Source: Asterochloris sp. CNOR1
Lineage: Eukaryota > Chlorophyta > Trebouxiophyceae > Trebouxiales > Trebouxiaceae
Assembly: GCA_963969365.1 (NCBI GenBank)
Contig: OZ017746.1
Location: 248,001 to 312,000, forward strand
DNA: 64,000 nucleotides
Direction of reading: 5' to 3'
The notes beneath the pieces are model-generated. The model did no database searches and was not told where the DNA came from. It saw nothing but the letters and a program-made list of their open reading frames with translations. Position 1 is the first letter of the stretch; every line of letters starts with the position of its first letter. The translations under genes were made by a program, and so were the position numbers. Below are positions 10,640 to 21,500 of this stretch, in pieces.

Positions 10640-13625
10640 ATGCAGCACTACCAGGTGCCATCTGCTGAGACCAGCAGCTACATCAACCATGTCGTCAGCC
10701 TGGGGCTAGCTGACGACTACACAGCACAACTGCGTGCCAGCTGCTCCCCAAACAGCCCCCCTGCCCTCAGAGCGGCCATTGATCAAGCCTGCAGACACCT
10801 GTCTGGAGTGGTGAATGATCTCCAGCCAGTGCCGGCCTCTGCCCCTGGTGTGCACAGTTTAGACACTTTGGGCCAGCAGAATGGAGCACCAGTCTCAGAC
10901 GCAGCAGTTGGCTTGGCAGCAGCAATGCCAAACACTCCTGAGGAGGAAGCTCGTATCCCACAGCTCACCCAGCTCATCAATGCCCGTCAAGGTGCGGCTA
11001 AGCCACAGAACACAGTCCAGGCTGAAAAATCAGCTGCCAAGCTCTGGAGGGTAGGCGCTGCATGGCCTACTCCTGTTCTTATGGCCCCCTTGAGGCTTCC
11101 AAGGCCATGTCACTCACACGCACGTGATCCTGCAGAGATACTGTGAGCAGGAGGCGCACCGATACCCTGATGGCGACCTCATGTCTCAGGCCAAGATTCT
11201 TGAGTTCTCGATGTGGCTTGTGGATGAGGCAGTGCAGCAGAATGGTGCTCGCTACTCATTCAGCAGCGTGGGGTGAGAGGCCCCTCCACTGCTGTATCTG
11301 AGCTGCGTTCATGTCCTGCTCTCCCTAACCTTTGGCCTGGTGCATGCAGTGATTACCTATGCCACCTCAAGGAAGTCCGCAGAGAGCAGCACTCACAGGG
11401 CCGCATCACCTCAGATGTACCTGCACCCCTGGATCTCCAGGCAGTCAGGGGACTTGCTCCGTGCACGTGGCATGGAGATGCAGGCTGAGAACCTCAATGC
11501 GCAAGTGGCAGCTCAGGTGAGTACCGGCCTGGCCAGAGCGTCTTCTGCAAACAGAATGATGGCGTGTCTGACACCAGCTTGTTGCTTGCATCTGCAGGTG
11601 GATGCTGCACTGAGCGCAGGGCAGCTTCGCCAGTCCCTGCAAACAGCTTTCCAGCAGAAGCAGTGGCGGTGGGCCTATCTGCTGAGGATGGCAATGACTT
11701 TCATGCCAGCCACACTGGGCCGCTCTGATGACCTGCGCAAACTTCCCTGGAGCTGCCTGGCACTGAGGACGCAGGATAATGTCAGCCCAGTGCCCTCTGT
11801 GGCAATCCTCTTTGGTAGCATGCAAGGGAAGACTGTGAAACCTGGGCAGGTGGATATTCCTGGTGTCGTCAGGTATGCGCATTCATGCTGTCAGGACAGT
11901 CACAGTTGGGCAGTGTGCTGCAGTGTCTTCTCAATCATAATGCCTCCCCTGCCACAGGTACCGGGACCATCGCATCTGTCCTCAGGCAGCGCTTGCCGAC
12001 CTGGCTGTCGCCACCTTCCACAGGGGCATCAAACTTGAGGATCTGGCCAAGTTCATTGTTGCCGCCCCTAGCATGCAGGGGAACCAGCCCATGAGTGGAG
12101 AGACTCTCAACGTTCACCTTCGGCAGGCTTTTGAACTTGCTGGTGAGCCAGTGCATTAATGCCGCAGCTTTCGGACATGGCTATTGGTGACATCTGTGGC
12201 TTGCTACACTGCAGGCGTGCCCTGTGGCAGGCTTGATGGGTACTCAGCTAAAGGGGAGGTCAGCCACAAATTTAAGAAGCATGGTGTGGAGGCAGCTAAG
12301 AGCGTGGGCATCAACAAAGCGGAGATCAAGATGGCGGCGAGGTAGGCAACTCAGGCCATGCTGTGCATTCTGAACAGTATTGTCCTCAGCTGACCAGTGT
12401 TTTGCCTTGCAGGCATGAGTCTGACACCACAGACCTGTACTGCATCTTTGACCCAGACACAGCCCACAGGCTGGCTGGTTGGGGACGGGAGTGGCACGAG
12501 AATCATCGTTTGGGTCAGGCTGAGTTCATGGTAAGGTCACTGCAGTGCCAGTGCTTCTCACACAAATCACCAAATTGGGGGAGGGGGGGACTGATCTGAT
12601 TGTCTTCTGCAGGCTGAGGAGGATGTGCTGGACCGCATCATCCCAGGCTTGACGGTGCTACTGCGCCAAGCTGGCATGCGATGCCACCCTGCACATCCTT
12701 TGCTGGCGCCCTTGAGGGCCATCGACCACCTGCGGCAAGTGTTTGTGCAGAATGCCAGCTTGAGAATTGATTCATATGGGGACCAGTGGCTTCGCACCAT
12801 CCCGCCAGCGGCCAGTCGCCTTCTGCGGAGCGCTGTAGGCAAGCAGCTGCGGCAGGAGACGTGGGACAAACACGTTGCTGCTGAGGCGGTTCTCAGCGAC
12901 AATAATTTGTTGTTCACCAACCCAACGGTGAGCGCTGCCGCCCCTAGGTGTTGTAGTCAGACATGCATTGCTCTGAATCTTTGCCCTTCCATGTTGCAGG
13001 CTTTCTTCTTCAAGACGCTGGGTGGAAAGGAGGCCACGCCTTTGGCCCTGGTGGTGATGCTGCCTCCAGGTGCCTCTTTCCAGTGTCCAGCCCCCAGCAT
13101 CAGCCAAACCGATCCCATGGCTGCCTCTGGCTTCACAGGCCAGCTATGGCGTTACTCTGCCGCCTCAGTCCCTCAGTGCGCTGAGCGCCTCGGATGAGAG
13201 GGACTCCTTTTTGTTAGAGAAGCAGGTGTGCAGTCGAATTGCCTTTCAGCTTGAGCGCCTGTGTACCGGTCAGACTGTACTTCCCCTTGTTGTGAGCTGC
13301 AGGTCTGGAAGCTTTCAGAATTTCAAACAGTGCCAGAAGCATTTGAGGCGTTCTCCAAGATCTCAGCAGTGCCTTCAGACTTCCGCAGATGGCATGGCAG
13401 CAAGAAGGAAGCAAGGGCCAGCAGCACGGCCTTCTCAAGATTCAAGAATGGCCTTGCTGCTGAGGCATGGATGCCTTGGGAAGCACCATGGCTGCTGTTG
13501 TCGGGGCTTCAGAAATGGAACGTGAGCGCAGCCCCGCCACCAGGACAGTCAGCTCACTGCAGCAGCTATGCGGCAAGTACAGTAGTGATTCCAAGCTGCT
13601 TGGCAAGCGTAAGCAGAGCAGCTGA
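10640..13625 (+). CDS. Crypton/NDC10-type tyrosine recombinase (domesticated or decayed DNA transposon)
   Basis: About ten exons join mostly in phase: 10640-11050, 11136-11272, 11350-11515, one starting near 11599 and ending near 11872, then further exons ending with 13563-13625 (stop TGA; last residues LLGKRKQSS). The region around GRSDDLRKLPWSCL matches the first catalytic Arg box of tyrosine recombinases. Later, YSAKGEVSHKFKKHGVEAA, then ARHESDTTDLYC and FDPDTAHRLAGW, match the H-x-x-R, H/W and Tyr boxes and the NDC10/Crypton domain that follows. The C-terminal part is basic and may bind DNA. Two oddities stand out. The second catalytic Arg position (HxxR) reads Lys (HKFK). The frame appears to shift by one base near 11440-11455, between QAVRG and GDLLRARGMEMQ. 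Both suggest an inactive or repurposed copy. The family is clear; activity is not. Confidence 0.75.
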
Positions 13626-13796
13626 GCAAGCCTTTCATTGTATGCTGATCTGCATACACGATTCCTACCGCCATTTCCCTGCACGCGTCACAGTTCTCTG
13701 CTGAAAGCCATATCTTACTGAACAGTGTTGCATTTCACTCAGAAAGTCAGATTCCACTCCACACAATCACATCTCACGCAGGGGGCAAGCCTTTAA

Positions 13797-14215
13797 GGTA
13801 AGTTTGGTGCACTCACCTGCCCGTATAACAAGCCACTTCCTCTGCTCACCTCAATGTTCCTGAAGCGAATGCCTGATGGCTGTGACACAGCTGCTGACGC
13901 CTGGACACTCGGCTTGGCCTGGACCTCCTCCTCCCGCTTCTCTGCTGAGCAGTGAGAGCTGTGGGCCTGCTGGAGCCAAGGCCCTCTGTGAGCGGGAATG
14001 CCAGCTTCCACAACTTACACACCTTCTGCGCCTTTGCTGCAGCCAGTGCCTCCTCATATTCTTGCTTCGTGATGCAGCTGCTGTCTGTCTGGGTCTTGCT
14101 CAGAGTCTGTCAGGAGGTCCCACCCCTTGCAGTTAATTCTGCGCCGCTTCATGTGCGCCACGAAGTGTCCCCGCTGGTCACTGAAGTGGTGGCAGGCAGG
14201 GCAACGGAATGGCAT
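13797..14215 (-). CDS. Possible zinc-finger protein fragment
   Basis: A minus-strand frame starting at 14215 reads MPFRCPACHHFSDQRGHFVA, then HMKRRRINCK. This gives a C-x2-C...H-x4-H-like zinc-binding pattern. Downstream, a separate frame carries KQEYEEALAAAKAQK and then, past a donor and a CCAGCAG acceptor, CSAEKREEEVQAKPSVQ. The first and second pieces are in different frames with no intron-sized gap, so there is a frameshift or they belong to different exons. It lies between the recombinase and NAR1. It could be a small gene, a pseudogene, or cargo of the transposon. Confidence 0.3.
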
Positions 14216-14566
14216 GGTGGCCAGTGAAAACCGGGGTGCCGTCAGGAGGCAGTTCATTGACTTTTTTCATGATAACTTCAGATCCATCATCACTCAGGAA
14301 AGGTGGGGCATGTGCAACATGAGTGAGCTCTGCCGCGAAGCAGGCCTTTAAGTGTCACGCCTTGTTGCAGGGTGTTACATAGTAAGTTGGTTACTTTAGG
14401 TCATGAAATTGCGTACTTTGGATCCTGGCGCCTAATGATGAATTTCAGATTCATCCGTCGAGGTAGTCAGCAAAGCCAGGAACACTCGGCAGCCTGACCT
14501 CGAAGTTCAGACCCACTCAACTCCATTTAAAAATGATGAAATCAATACAAGGCCTGCATGCGCAGG

Positions 14567-17500
14567 TCACCAATCCCCAACTGTGGAGGACACGGTCCGC
14601 TCGCGCATGTGATACCCGGTGTGCAGCAGCTCCTGTGCAGCAGGGCTGTGCACAGCACCATGCACCCACTGTCTATACAGCAGGGGCACGACGGGGTTGT
14701 CTGCAGGATGCCGGAGGATGACATCCTGGTGGTGGTACTTGGTGTCCAGCTCATTCAGCAGCTGCTTGGAGGTCTGACCCTGCCCCGCCTTGGCCTGGCC
14801 GCCGCCGTTCAGGCAGCCTGAGGGACATGCCATGACCTCCACAAAATGGTACTCGCATGCCCGCCGCTTGATCTTGCGCATGAGCGTCTGGATGTTGCGA
14901 AAGCCGTAGGCAGCGGCAAAGCGCAGCGCAGGCTTGCCCTCAACCTCCAGGCTGACCTCCTGGAAGTCTGGATTGCGCAGCTGCTTCATGGGCAGCGGCC
15001 CCAGGGGCAGGTCTCGGCCGAAGAGCTGGCGGCTGGCTGTGCGGAATATGAACTCCAGGTAGCCGCCTGCAGGGCATGAAGCTCTGCTCCTCTTCTTTGG
15101 GTCAGCTGCCAGCATCATACAGATTGTAAAATGCCAGGCTGCCGCAGTCTGCAGGGCGGTGTGCCCCTGCCCTGTGCTGGTTGGCTAGGTGATCAGAGAC
15201 TGGCAGCCACTGCTGCTGGGGCTAGGGACAGTGACAACTGCATGGGCAGCCAGCTGGGACGCCAGTGCCTCAGGAATGTCTGTGTCCAAGCCAGATGATG
15301 ACTGGCAAGACGAGTCCGGTTGCATAAAAAGCAGTGGCAGGCACAGCAGGACTGCTGGTCCTGTTTGAGCTATGAAGCGGGCTCAGGGGTAGAACAATGG
15401 ACCAGACAGCACTGTAGGGGGAGCAGGATGTCTGCATTGGCGGCATTGCTGGCAGCACAGATGGGTGGCTCAAAGATCATAATGTTGTATATGTGGTAGA
15501 AATGTTAATCTGCCACAACAAGTGCCAGATGCAGACGGAGGTGCAGCAACCTGTGCAAAACAGCGCCTGGGAGGCAGCAGCTGAACAGCAGCTGAGTTGG
15601 GGCCCCACCTGAGCCGCCAGGGACTCCATACAGCTTGCCCTGCTCGTCCACGCTGCTCAGAACACTGTCCAGCGGGGCCTCAGGAACGTCCTGAAGGTCC
15701 AGGATGCCTCTCTGCTGCAGCAGTTGCTGCAACTCGCCCGAGGTCAGCACAGAGTCTGTCTCTGGGGTGTCTGTCTCTGCAGGGGCAGTGGGCAGACAGT
15801 GAGACAGCTTGCTTGATTCCGCACTCCGGCAGCCTCTAGGTTGTCTCTCTCAGCAGGGGCAGCACACCGGGCAGTGACAGAGACTGAAGGTCATACGTGC
15901 TGCCCTGTCTTGCTCAATTCAGATGGCCCCCAGAAGGGTGGTTCCAGGCAGTACATGTGCTGTCAAAGCACAGCTAGGAACATTGGCTCAATCTGATTGC
16001 AGGTACCGCACCGACCTTCATGCCAGGCAAGAGCTGCCCTGAGTGGGTGCCACATGAACAACCCACCTGGCAGCTTGAAGTCATCTCTTGCTCCCTCCAG
16101 CTTCTTGTCGTAGCAGGGCATGATGGCACAGTGGTATACCCGGCTGGGTGACAGACCCAGCTGCCTGCAGAGGTGGCGCTTGACGATGGTGCCCATGACA
16201 GCCTGCAGGGGCAGTCAGGTGTGGACACAATTGGTGGGCAGCCATGCTGGTGCCCAGCAAAGCTTGCAGGTGCAGGCATGGACAGGGTTGAGGGCAGGCT
16301 ATGCTGGTGCCGATGAAAGCTGGCAGGTGCAGGCGTCGACAGGGTTGTGGGCAGCTGTGCTGGTGCCAACTGGAAGCTGGCAGGTGCAGGCAATTTAATA
16401 AGCCCAGTAATTGAATTGGGTGTGGACATGATGTTTAGCAACTGGTGACTGCAGTCTTGCAAAGGAAGTGCAGATGTTGCACCAGACTGCTGCTGCAGTG
16501 GTCAGATCACCAGATCAAGGCCAAGGCGGACGGAGACTGGCCGCCTGGTGGTTGAGCTGAAAATTCCAGAGGGCAACTTCGTCCGAGCAGGGCCATGATG
16601 ACACGAAACTGCTGTCATCAGGCAGTACAAGCTGGCACCAAAGCAGATGAGCTCACTGAAGGGTTGAAAGGCCACTCATGTCTGACAGAGGGTATGGGGC
16701 CTGTGCAGCCAGCGGGTGCTCACCTGAGGGCTCTTGGTGGTGCTGATGTAGGGCAGCACATAGTCGCCATGCGTCTTCTCTGCGTAACACACCCAGCCCG
16801 GGCACGCTGAGGCTAGCATGGGCAGCGGCGGCCCCTGACTAGCATCCTGGCTGGGCCGGGAGGCACCTCTGGGAAGGCGAGGGAATGGCTGCTGCCAAGA
16901 TGCTGCTGGAGGAGGCGCCGGTGCTTGATGCCAACCATTGGCAATGGCAGGTACCTGCGTGCCATGCCCAGCGGGCTGCCTTGTTCCCTCGTCCTTGGAA
17001 TGGTACGGCTCTAGGCTCTGCTGCTGGGCAGCACCTGCAGCCTGCTCTCTATCAGATGCACTGCCCGGCTGAGGGCCGGGTAACCCTGATGCCTGCTGCT
17101 GCACCCCGCTCTGCGCTGTCACCGACGCTGCCTGGGCTTGTTGTGTCGCCAACTGAGGGTGGGCAGCCAGGTACCGCGCACAGAACTCCTGGGCTGCCTC
17201 CAGCAGAGCCAGGTCGCGGCTGCAGCTGGTGTCGTACACCTGCCGGACGCCGAGGCCCTTCAGAAAGTGGGTCAGCCGCCTGAAGGTTTCTGCTGGGGAC
17301 ATGTTGTGCAGCGCCGCCAGGGAGGCACGGCTCTGAGGCGAGACTGCAAGCAAGGCATAGAAATGAGTGGGGTCCAGGCAGAAGCAGGGGCTGATGAAGC
17401 TTAGCAACCCGTTGCTTCCAGCACACGCTGTCAGCTCCTTATCATCACGGTTTGAGATCCCCTTGAGCTTCACGCAGATGAGTTTCCACATGCCCCACAT

Positions 17501-18168
17501 CACAGCTGCAGAACAGTGCTGGAGACCCAGCATAGAGGCTTTGTTCCCACCCTGACACAATGACCATGACAGCAGTGCTCCTGACGCAACAGAGTGCCTG
17601 TGTTCACCTGAGACAATAACTGTCTTTTGGGGGTCTGCAAGGGCAACCTGCAGCTCCTCGATGCTCTGATGCTCCAGCAGGACTGTCTCTGCCGATGTGA
17701 CACAGCCTGAGCATGCCAGGCAGTCGTTCAGTGTGACCTTCACGGCATCGCTGCCAGACACCACCTGAGTCTGCTGAAAGCCAGCGGGCCTGCTGGGAGG
17801 CTCACGTGACTGAAACTGCACTGCATCCTGCAAGTTAATGCATGGAGCTGTCAAGGCAGGTGAGAGGTGTGCATGACTGCAGCTTCACTGCACCCTGCAC
17901 GCCGACGCATGGGGCTGACGGCGCTGAGTTGTCCCTGGTGACAACAATGCCGCATGACAAACTGTCACAGCATTGTTGCAAAGGCCAGGCAGTGGTCTCC
18001 TGTGAAGCTGCAGCCCGCCCAATCTGGCTTACACAGGACAATCCTCACCTCTGCAGGCGCTGCCTGGATCTTTGCAGTCTCCTGGCCTTTCAGGTTCACC
18101 ACGCACGCCTGGGAGGGGGCAATGAAGTCATTGAGGTCGCCAAGTTTGATGGCACCCGAAAATGCCAT
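14567..18168 (-). CDS. NAR1: Cytosolic iron-sulfur assembly factor NAR1 (IOP1/NARFL, [FeFe]-hydrogenase-like)
   Basis: Six exons give 587 residues with perfect phases: 18049-18168, 17608-17827, 16724-17343, 16067-16202, 15609-15776, 14567-15066. The start [20 protein letters not shown] matches the NAR1 N-terminus. [18 protein letters not shown] gives the N-terminal [4Fe-4S] cysteines. [43 protein letters not shown] and [16 protein letters not shown] carry the C-terminal cluster ligands. The last reads [10 protein letters not shown], as in NAR1, not the PAGCVGGGGQ type of algal hydrogenases. NAR1 works in the cytosolic iron-sulfur pathway (CIA), linking the NBP35 scaffold to the targeting complex. 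Unusual here is a Gln/Pro/Ala-rich insertion of about 110 residues in exon 3, between [11 protein letters not shown] and [11 protein letters not shown]. It shares a 431-bp divergent spacer with SUZ12. Confidence 0.94.
16203..16395 (-). repeat. Tandem copies of a NAR1 acceptor/exon edge, period about 57 bp
   Basis: About three units follow the start of NAR1 exon 4 inside the intron 16203-16723. On the minus strand each unit has a CTGCAG-like element followed by a GGGCACCA core. This resembles the true boundary CTGCAG|GCTGTCATGGGCACC at 16202. The repeated plus-strand cores (GCTGGTGCC) lie near 16248, 16305 and 16361. Confidence 0.65.
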
Positions 18169-18599
18169 CCTGGCCAGCAGTATCAGGCACAGCAGCAGTC
18201 AATTTATTTGCTCTATGCTGCTTTGGATCACTTTGGTCTGCTACCAGGCCAGCATCTGTCTGTATTGTTGAATTGAGCGCTTCTGTGGGACCCTTGGGGA
18301 ACGAATGCAAGTCATTTTTTGACCTATCACTAATGGAGTTTCAGACTGAGCCCTCTTGCTTGGAAGGAGCTGGCTTTATGCCCACGTTTCCTCAAACGAA
18401 GACTTAACATCTACACCCACCATATGACCAACTGTGCCTCCGAAATTTACAACAGCTTGATCTGCACTCCATGCCGTTGCTGGTGATGCCCGGTTGCGCA
18501 ATCGCAGCAAGAACAAAACAAAAGACTGCTGGCTCACAGATGGAGAACCAAGTCTGAGTCTGTATAGCAAGTATTGTGCCCTGTTGCAGCACTCGATCC
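18169..18599. promoter_or_regulatory. Bidirectional promoter region between NAR1 and SUZ12
   Basis: These 431 bp separate two divergent, well-supported start codons (18168 minus, 18600 plus). A region this short must carry both 5' UTRs and promoters. I see no clear TATA box. The plus-strand start could be a little upstream. Confidence 0.55.
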
Positions 18600-21500
18600 A
18601 TGGCTGCAGCAGGGTCACACAACCTGTCAAGAACAAACAAGGCCCATGCAGACATAGAGGATGCCATGGCTCCTGCCCTGTCTGGGTTGGCACTGGAGAG
18701 CCACAGCCAGCAGCAGCTCTTGAAGGACTTCAAGGCAAGCCTTTGGTCAGCCTATGCGGCGCATACCATGCCATGCTGTTGTCACCTGTCTGCCTGTCCC
18801 TGCTGGACTCCACTGGCAATCAGTTGGCTTCGCTTGCATAACATCACCTTAGACACCATCTGACCGCTCTCTGTATTTCAGGTGTTCTGTCAGCCCATGA
18901 CGCTGTACAAGCTGTTGCAAGACAGGCAGGTCAGTCAAGATAGACTCCAGTGGGATTCCAGGCAGCCTTCCCTGTGCTGAGCCTTGTCGAGTTAGCGCCG
19001 CGCATCACTGATGGTGCGTCAGTGCTTCAAAGATGCAGCCAGAGCTCATGCTGTTGCTGGCATCTTGACTGCAGGCGCTGTTCCTGCGACGCACCCTGTG
19101 CTACAGCAGGCCAAAGCAGCCTGAGGCTGCAAGGTATGGGTTTTGCTCCCCACAATTTGGCCGGTCCTGCTCTCCTATTAAGCTCTGCAGTGCCATGCCT
19201 TTCTGGTGTCACTGGTGGGCCTGCCCCTGCTGCTTTCCCTGCCCAATCATTGATGGCAGCCATTTCCTGATGGAGCCTCCATGCGCAGTTGCAGGCCGCT
19301 GCAGCTTCTTGTAGAGCTGAGCTCGGCAGTGACACAAGATCAGAGAAGCTTGTCGTATCTGGCAGTGGTGACATCACAGCAAATGAAAATAGGCAGCAAG
19401 CAGGTAAGCAGGCTTTGGGAAGCGCTTGGCTGTCTGCATCTGCTGGCCCAGGTAACTCAAGTACACATTGTCAGCGTGCAGGCAGAGCAAATGCAAATGT
19501 CAAGTTGCCGCATGGTCAGCACCTTGAAAGTCACCTCTGCCGTCTCTGCCTTGCTGCAGGTCTTCCAGGCACACAGTGTGCAGATCCTGCAAGCTTTGCC
19601 TGACCTCAACCTTGCCAGGGGCTCACTACAGCTCAGATGCAGCAGTCCTGAAGGTCTTGGGCTGCTCATCCTGGCTGTCCACCCGCAGGGTGAGTCTGGC
19701 ACAGAAGCGCATGCAGGTACAACCTAAGGTGGCAGGCATTGGATCCCAGCACTTGCCTATGTTTTGCCTCTCTTACAGCTGCTACAGCCATGTCTGAGAC
19801 CTTGCCTGGTGTGCAGATGCTGGGTTTGTGGCTGAGCAGCGTTTGAAACGGCAGAGCGTGCCCCTCACATCAGGTGAGGTCTGAAGTCTTGTCTGGCTTG
19901 CAGATGTTGGGGTCGCAGCTGGGAAACGGCAGAGTGTGCCCCCAGATCAGATAGGCGTGTGCTGACATAGCGTGCCTGTGGCAGGCTGCCTTGTTGCACA
20001 GCTGCAGAGCTGCCGTCGGTGCAGCCCTCTGCAAGACATTGCTATGCTCTCCTCCTGCAGCGTTCAGTGCACAGGCAGCAACCTTGAAATCCCAAGCCCT
20101 CTGCAGGACATGCCATACTCCACTCCTGTCGAGTTCAGTGCACAGGCAGCCTGCATAATGATGCTAACTTGTCAACGAAGCCATCTGCATGACAAGGCTC
20201 TGCTTCACTCTGCAGAGTCCAATGCACAGGCGGCATTTAGCATCCTTCCTGTGGGAACTCTACTTTGGTGGGCTTTTCAACCCCTGCCAGAGCTGCTCAA
20301 TGGCGCAGATCACATCGTGCGCCAGGTGCGCCTTGCAGCTGCTCTTTTTGTGGCACAGGGTGGCCTGTTGCTTATTCCTATATGTGTTGTGGCAGCCTGG
20401 CCGCCTCAGAAGGCTGGACCCTCTAGAGCGACTCCTGGACCTGTCAAACGCTTTTGTCAGGCTGCCTAGCATATCATCACACCTCTGGCCTCCAAGTGAG
20501 AGCTTCAGTGTGTGCCAATGCAGTGCAAGCCTGATGCCCCGTCCTTGACAGCCCTCTGGTAGCTTCTCTGCCTGCCAGTGCAAGCCTGACGCCCTGTCCT
20601 TGACAGTCCTCTGATGGCTTGTCTGCCTGCCAGTGCAGTGTACTCCGCGGCCTGGCATCCTCACCACAGTGCCCTCCCCAGCAGACCACTGTGGCTCCAG
20701 CAATCGGTTTGCAGGCGGCCACGCCCTTTGCCTGACAAAGCAGCCAGGCAGCCCAGCCCAAAGTCACAGCCAGCCTCTCCCCTGCCGCCTCTGCCTCCAG
20801 CTAGGAAACCTGGCTGACTTGCACACCTGCCAGTACTCAGAAACAGCAGACCCACCCTCAAACTCAACCCTTCAGGCAAGCTCTCCTGCCTCTGCGGCGC
20901 CGCGCGCTGCTTCAGTTTCCGGCGTTGAGCCTGGGCATGATGGCAACTCCCTCACACTTGGCATTCAGCCGGGCAGCAAGCCCTCAAAGACAACCTCTCC
21001 GCAACAATGCCTTATCAGCGTCAGAAGCTATTTCAGATGCCTGCTTACCTTATGTTTGCTATGTCCTACAGGTTGCCCCCAAGCATCAAGATAGGTCCCA
21101 GGCCCCCTCCCCTTCGCTTCTGCGCTACATGTACCACTTCAGACCCAGCCTGAGCCAGTGTGCCATAGAGGAGCTGCCGAAATGGACCTGCTTTGCCTGC
21201 CAATTGCAGTGCTGCAGCCTAGCGGTGAGCTTGGGCAATCAAAAGACAGTCTCTGGTGCCGGTTCACTGCAGGCATGCCTGCAGGCTTCAGCACTGCATC
21301 CTAGCGGCAAAGTTGGGCAGTGGCTGGGACACGCTGCTTCAGGGTTTGAGCAGGATTCATCATTCTGCAGGGCCTGCAGGAGCATGTCTGCGCCAGCCAT
21401 GACCTCTTTGCGTATGACTTCAGCGAGCGACCCCAGCAACCCCCCCAGCCTGAGGCACCCACCATCCGAGTGGCCTGCCCCACAGGCCTCTTTGACAGCT

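Noticed and set aside
14567-18168. [FeFe]-hydrogenase HydA
   Set aside because: The fold is shared, but the N-terminus ([18 protein letters not shown]), the [10 protein letters not shown] motif and [13 protein letters not shown] are those of NAR1. The protein also lacks the catalytic-site sequence pattern of algal HydA.
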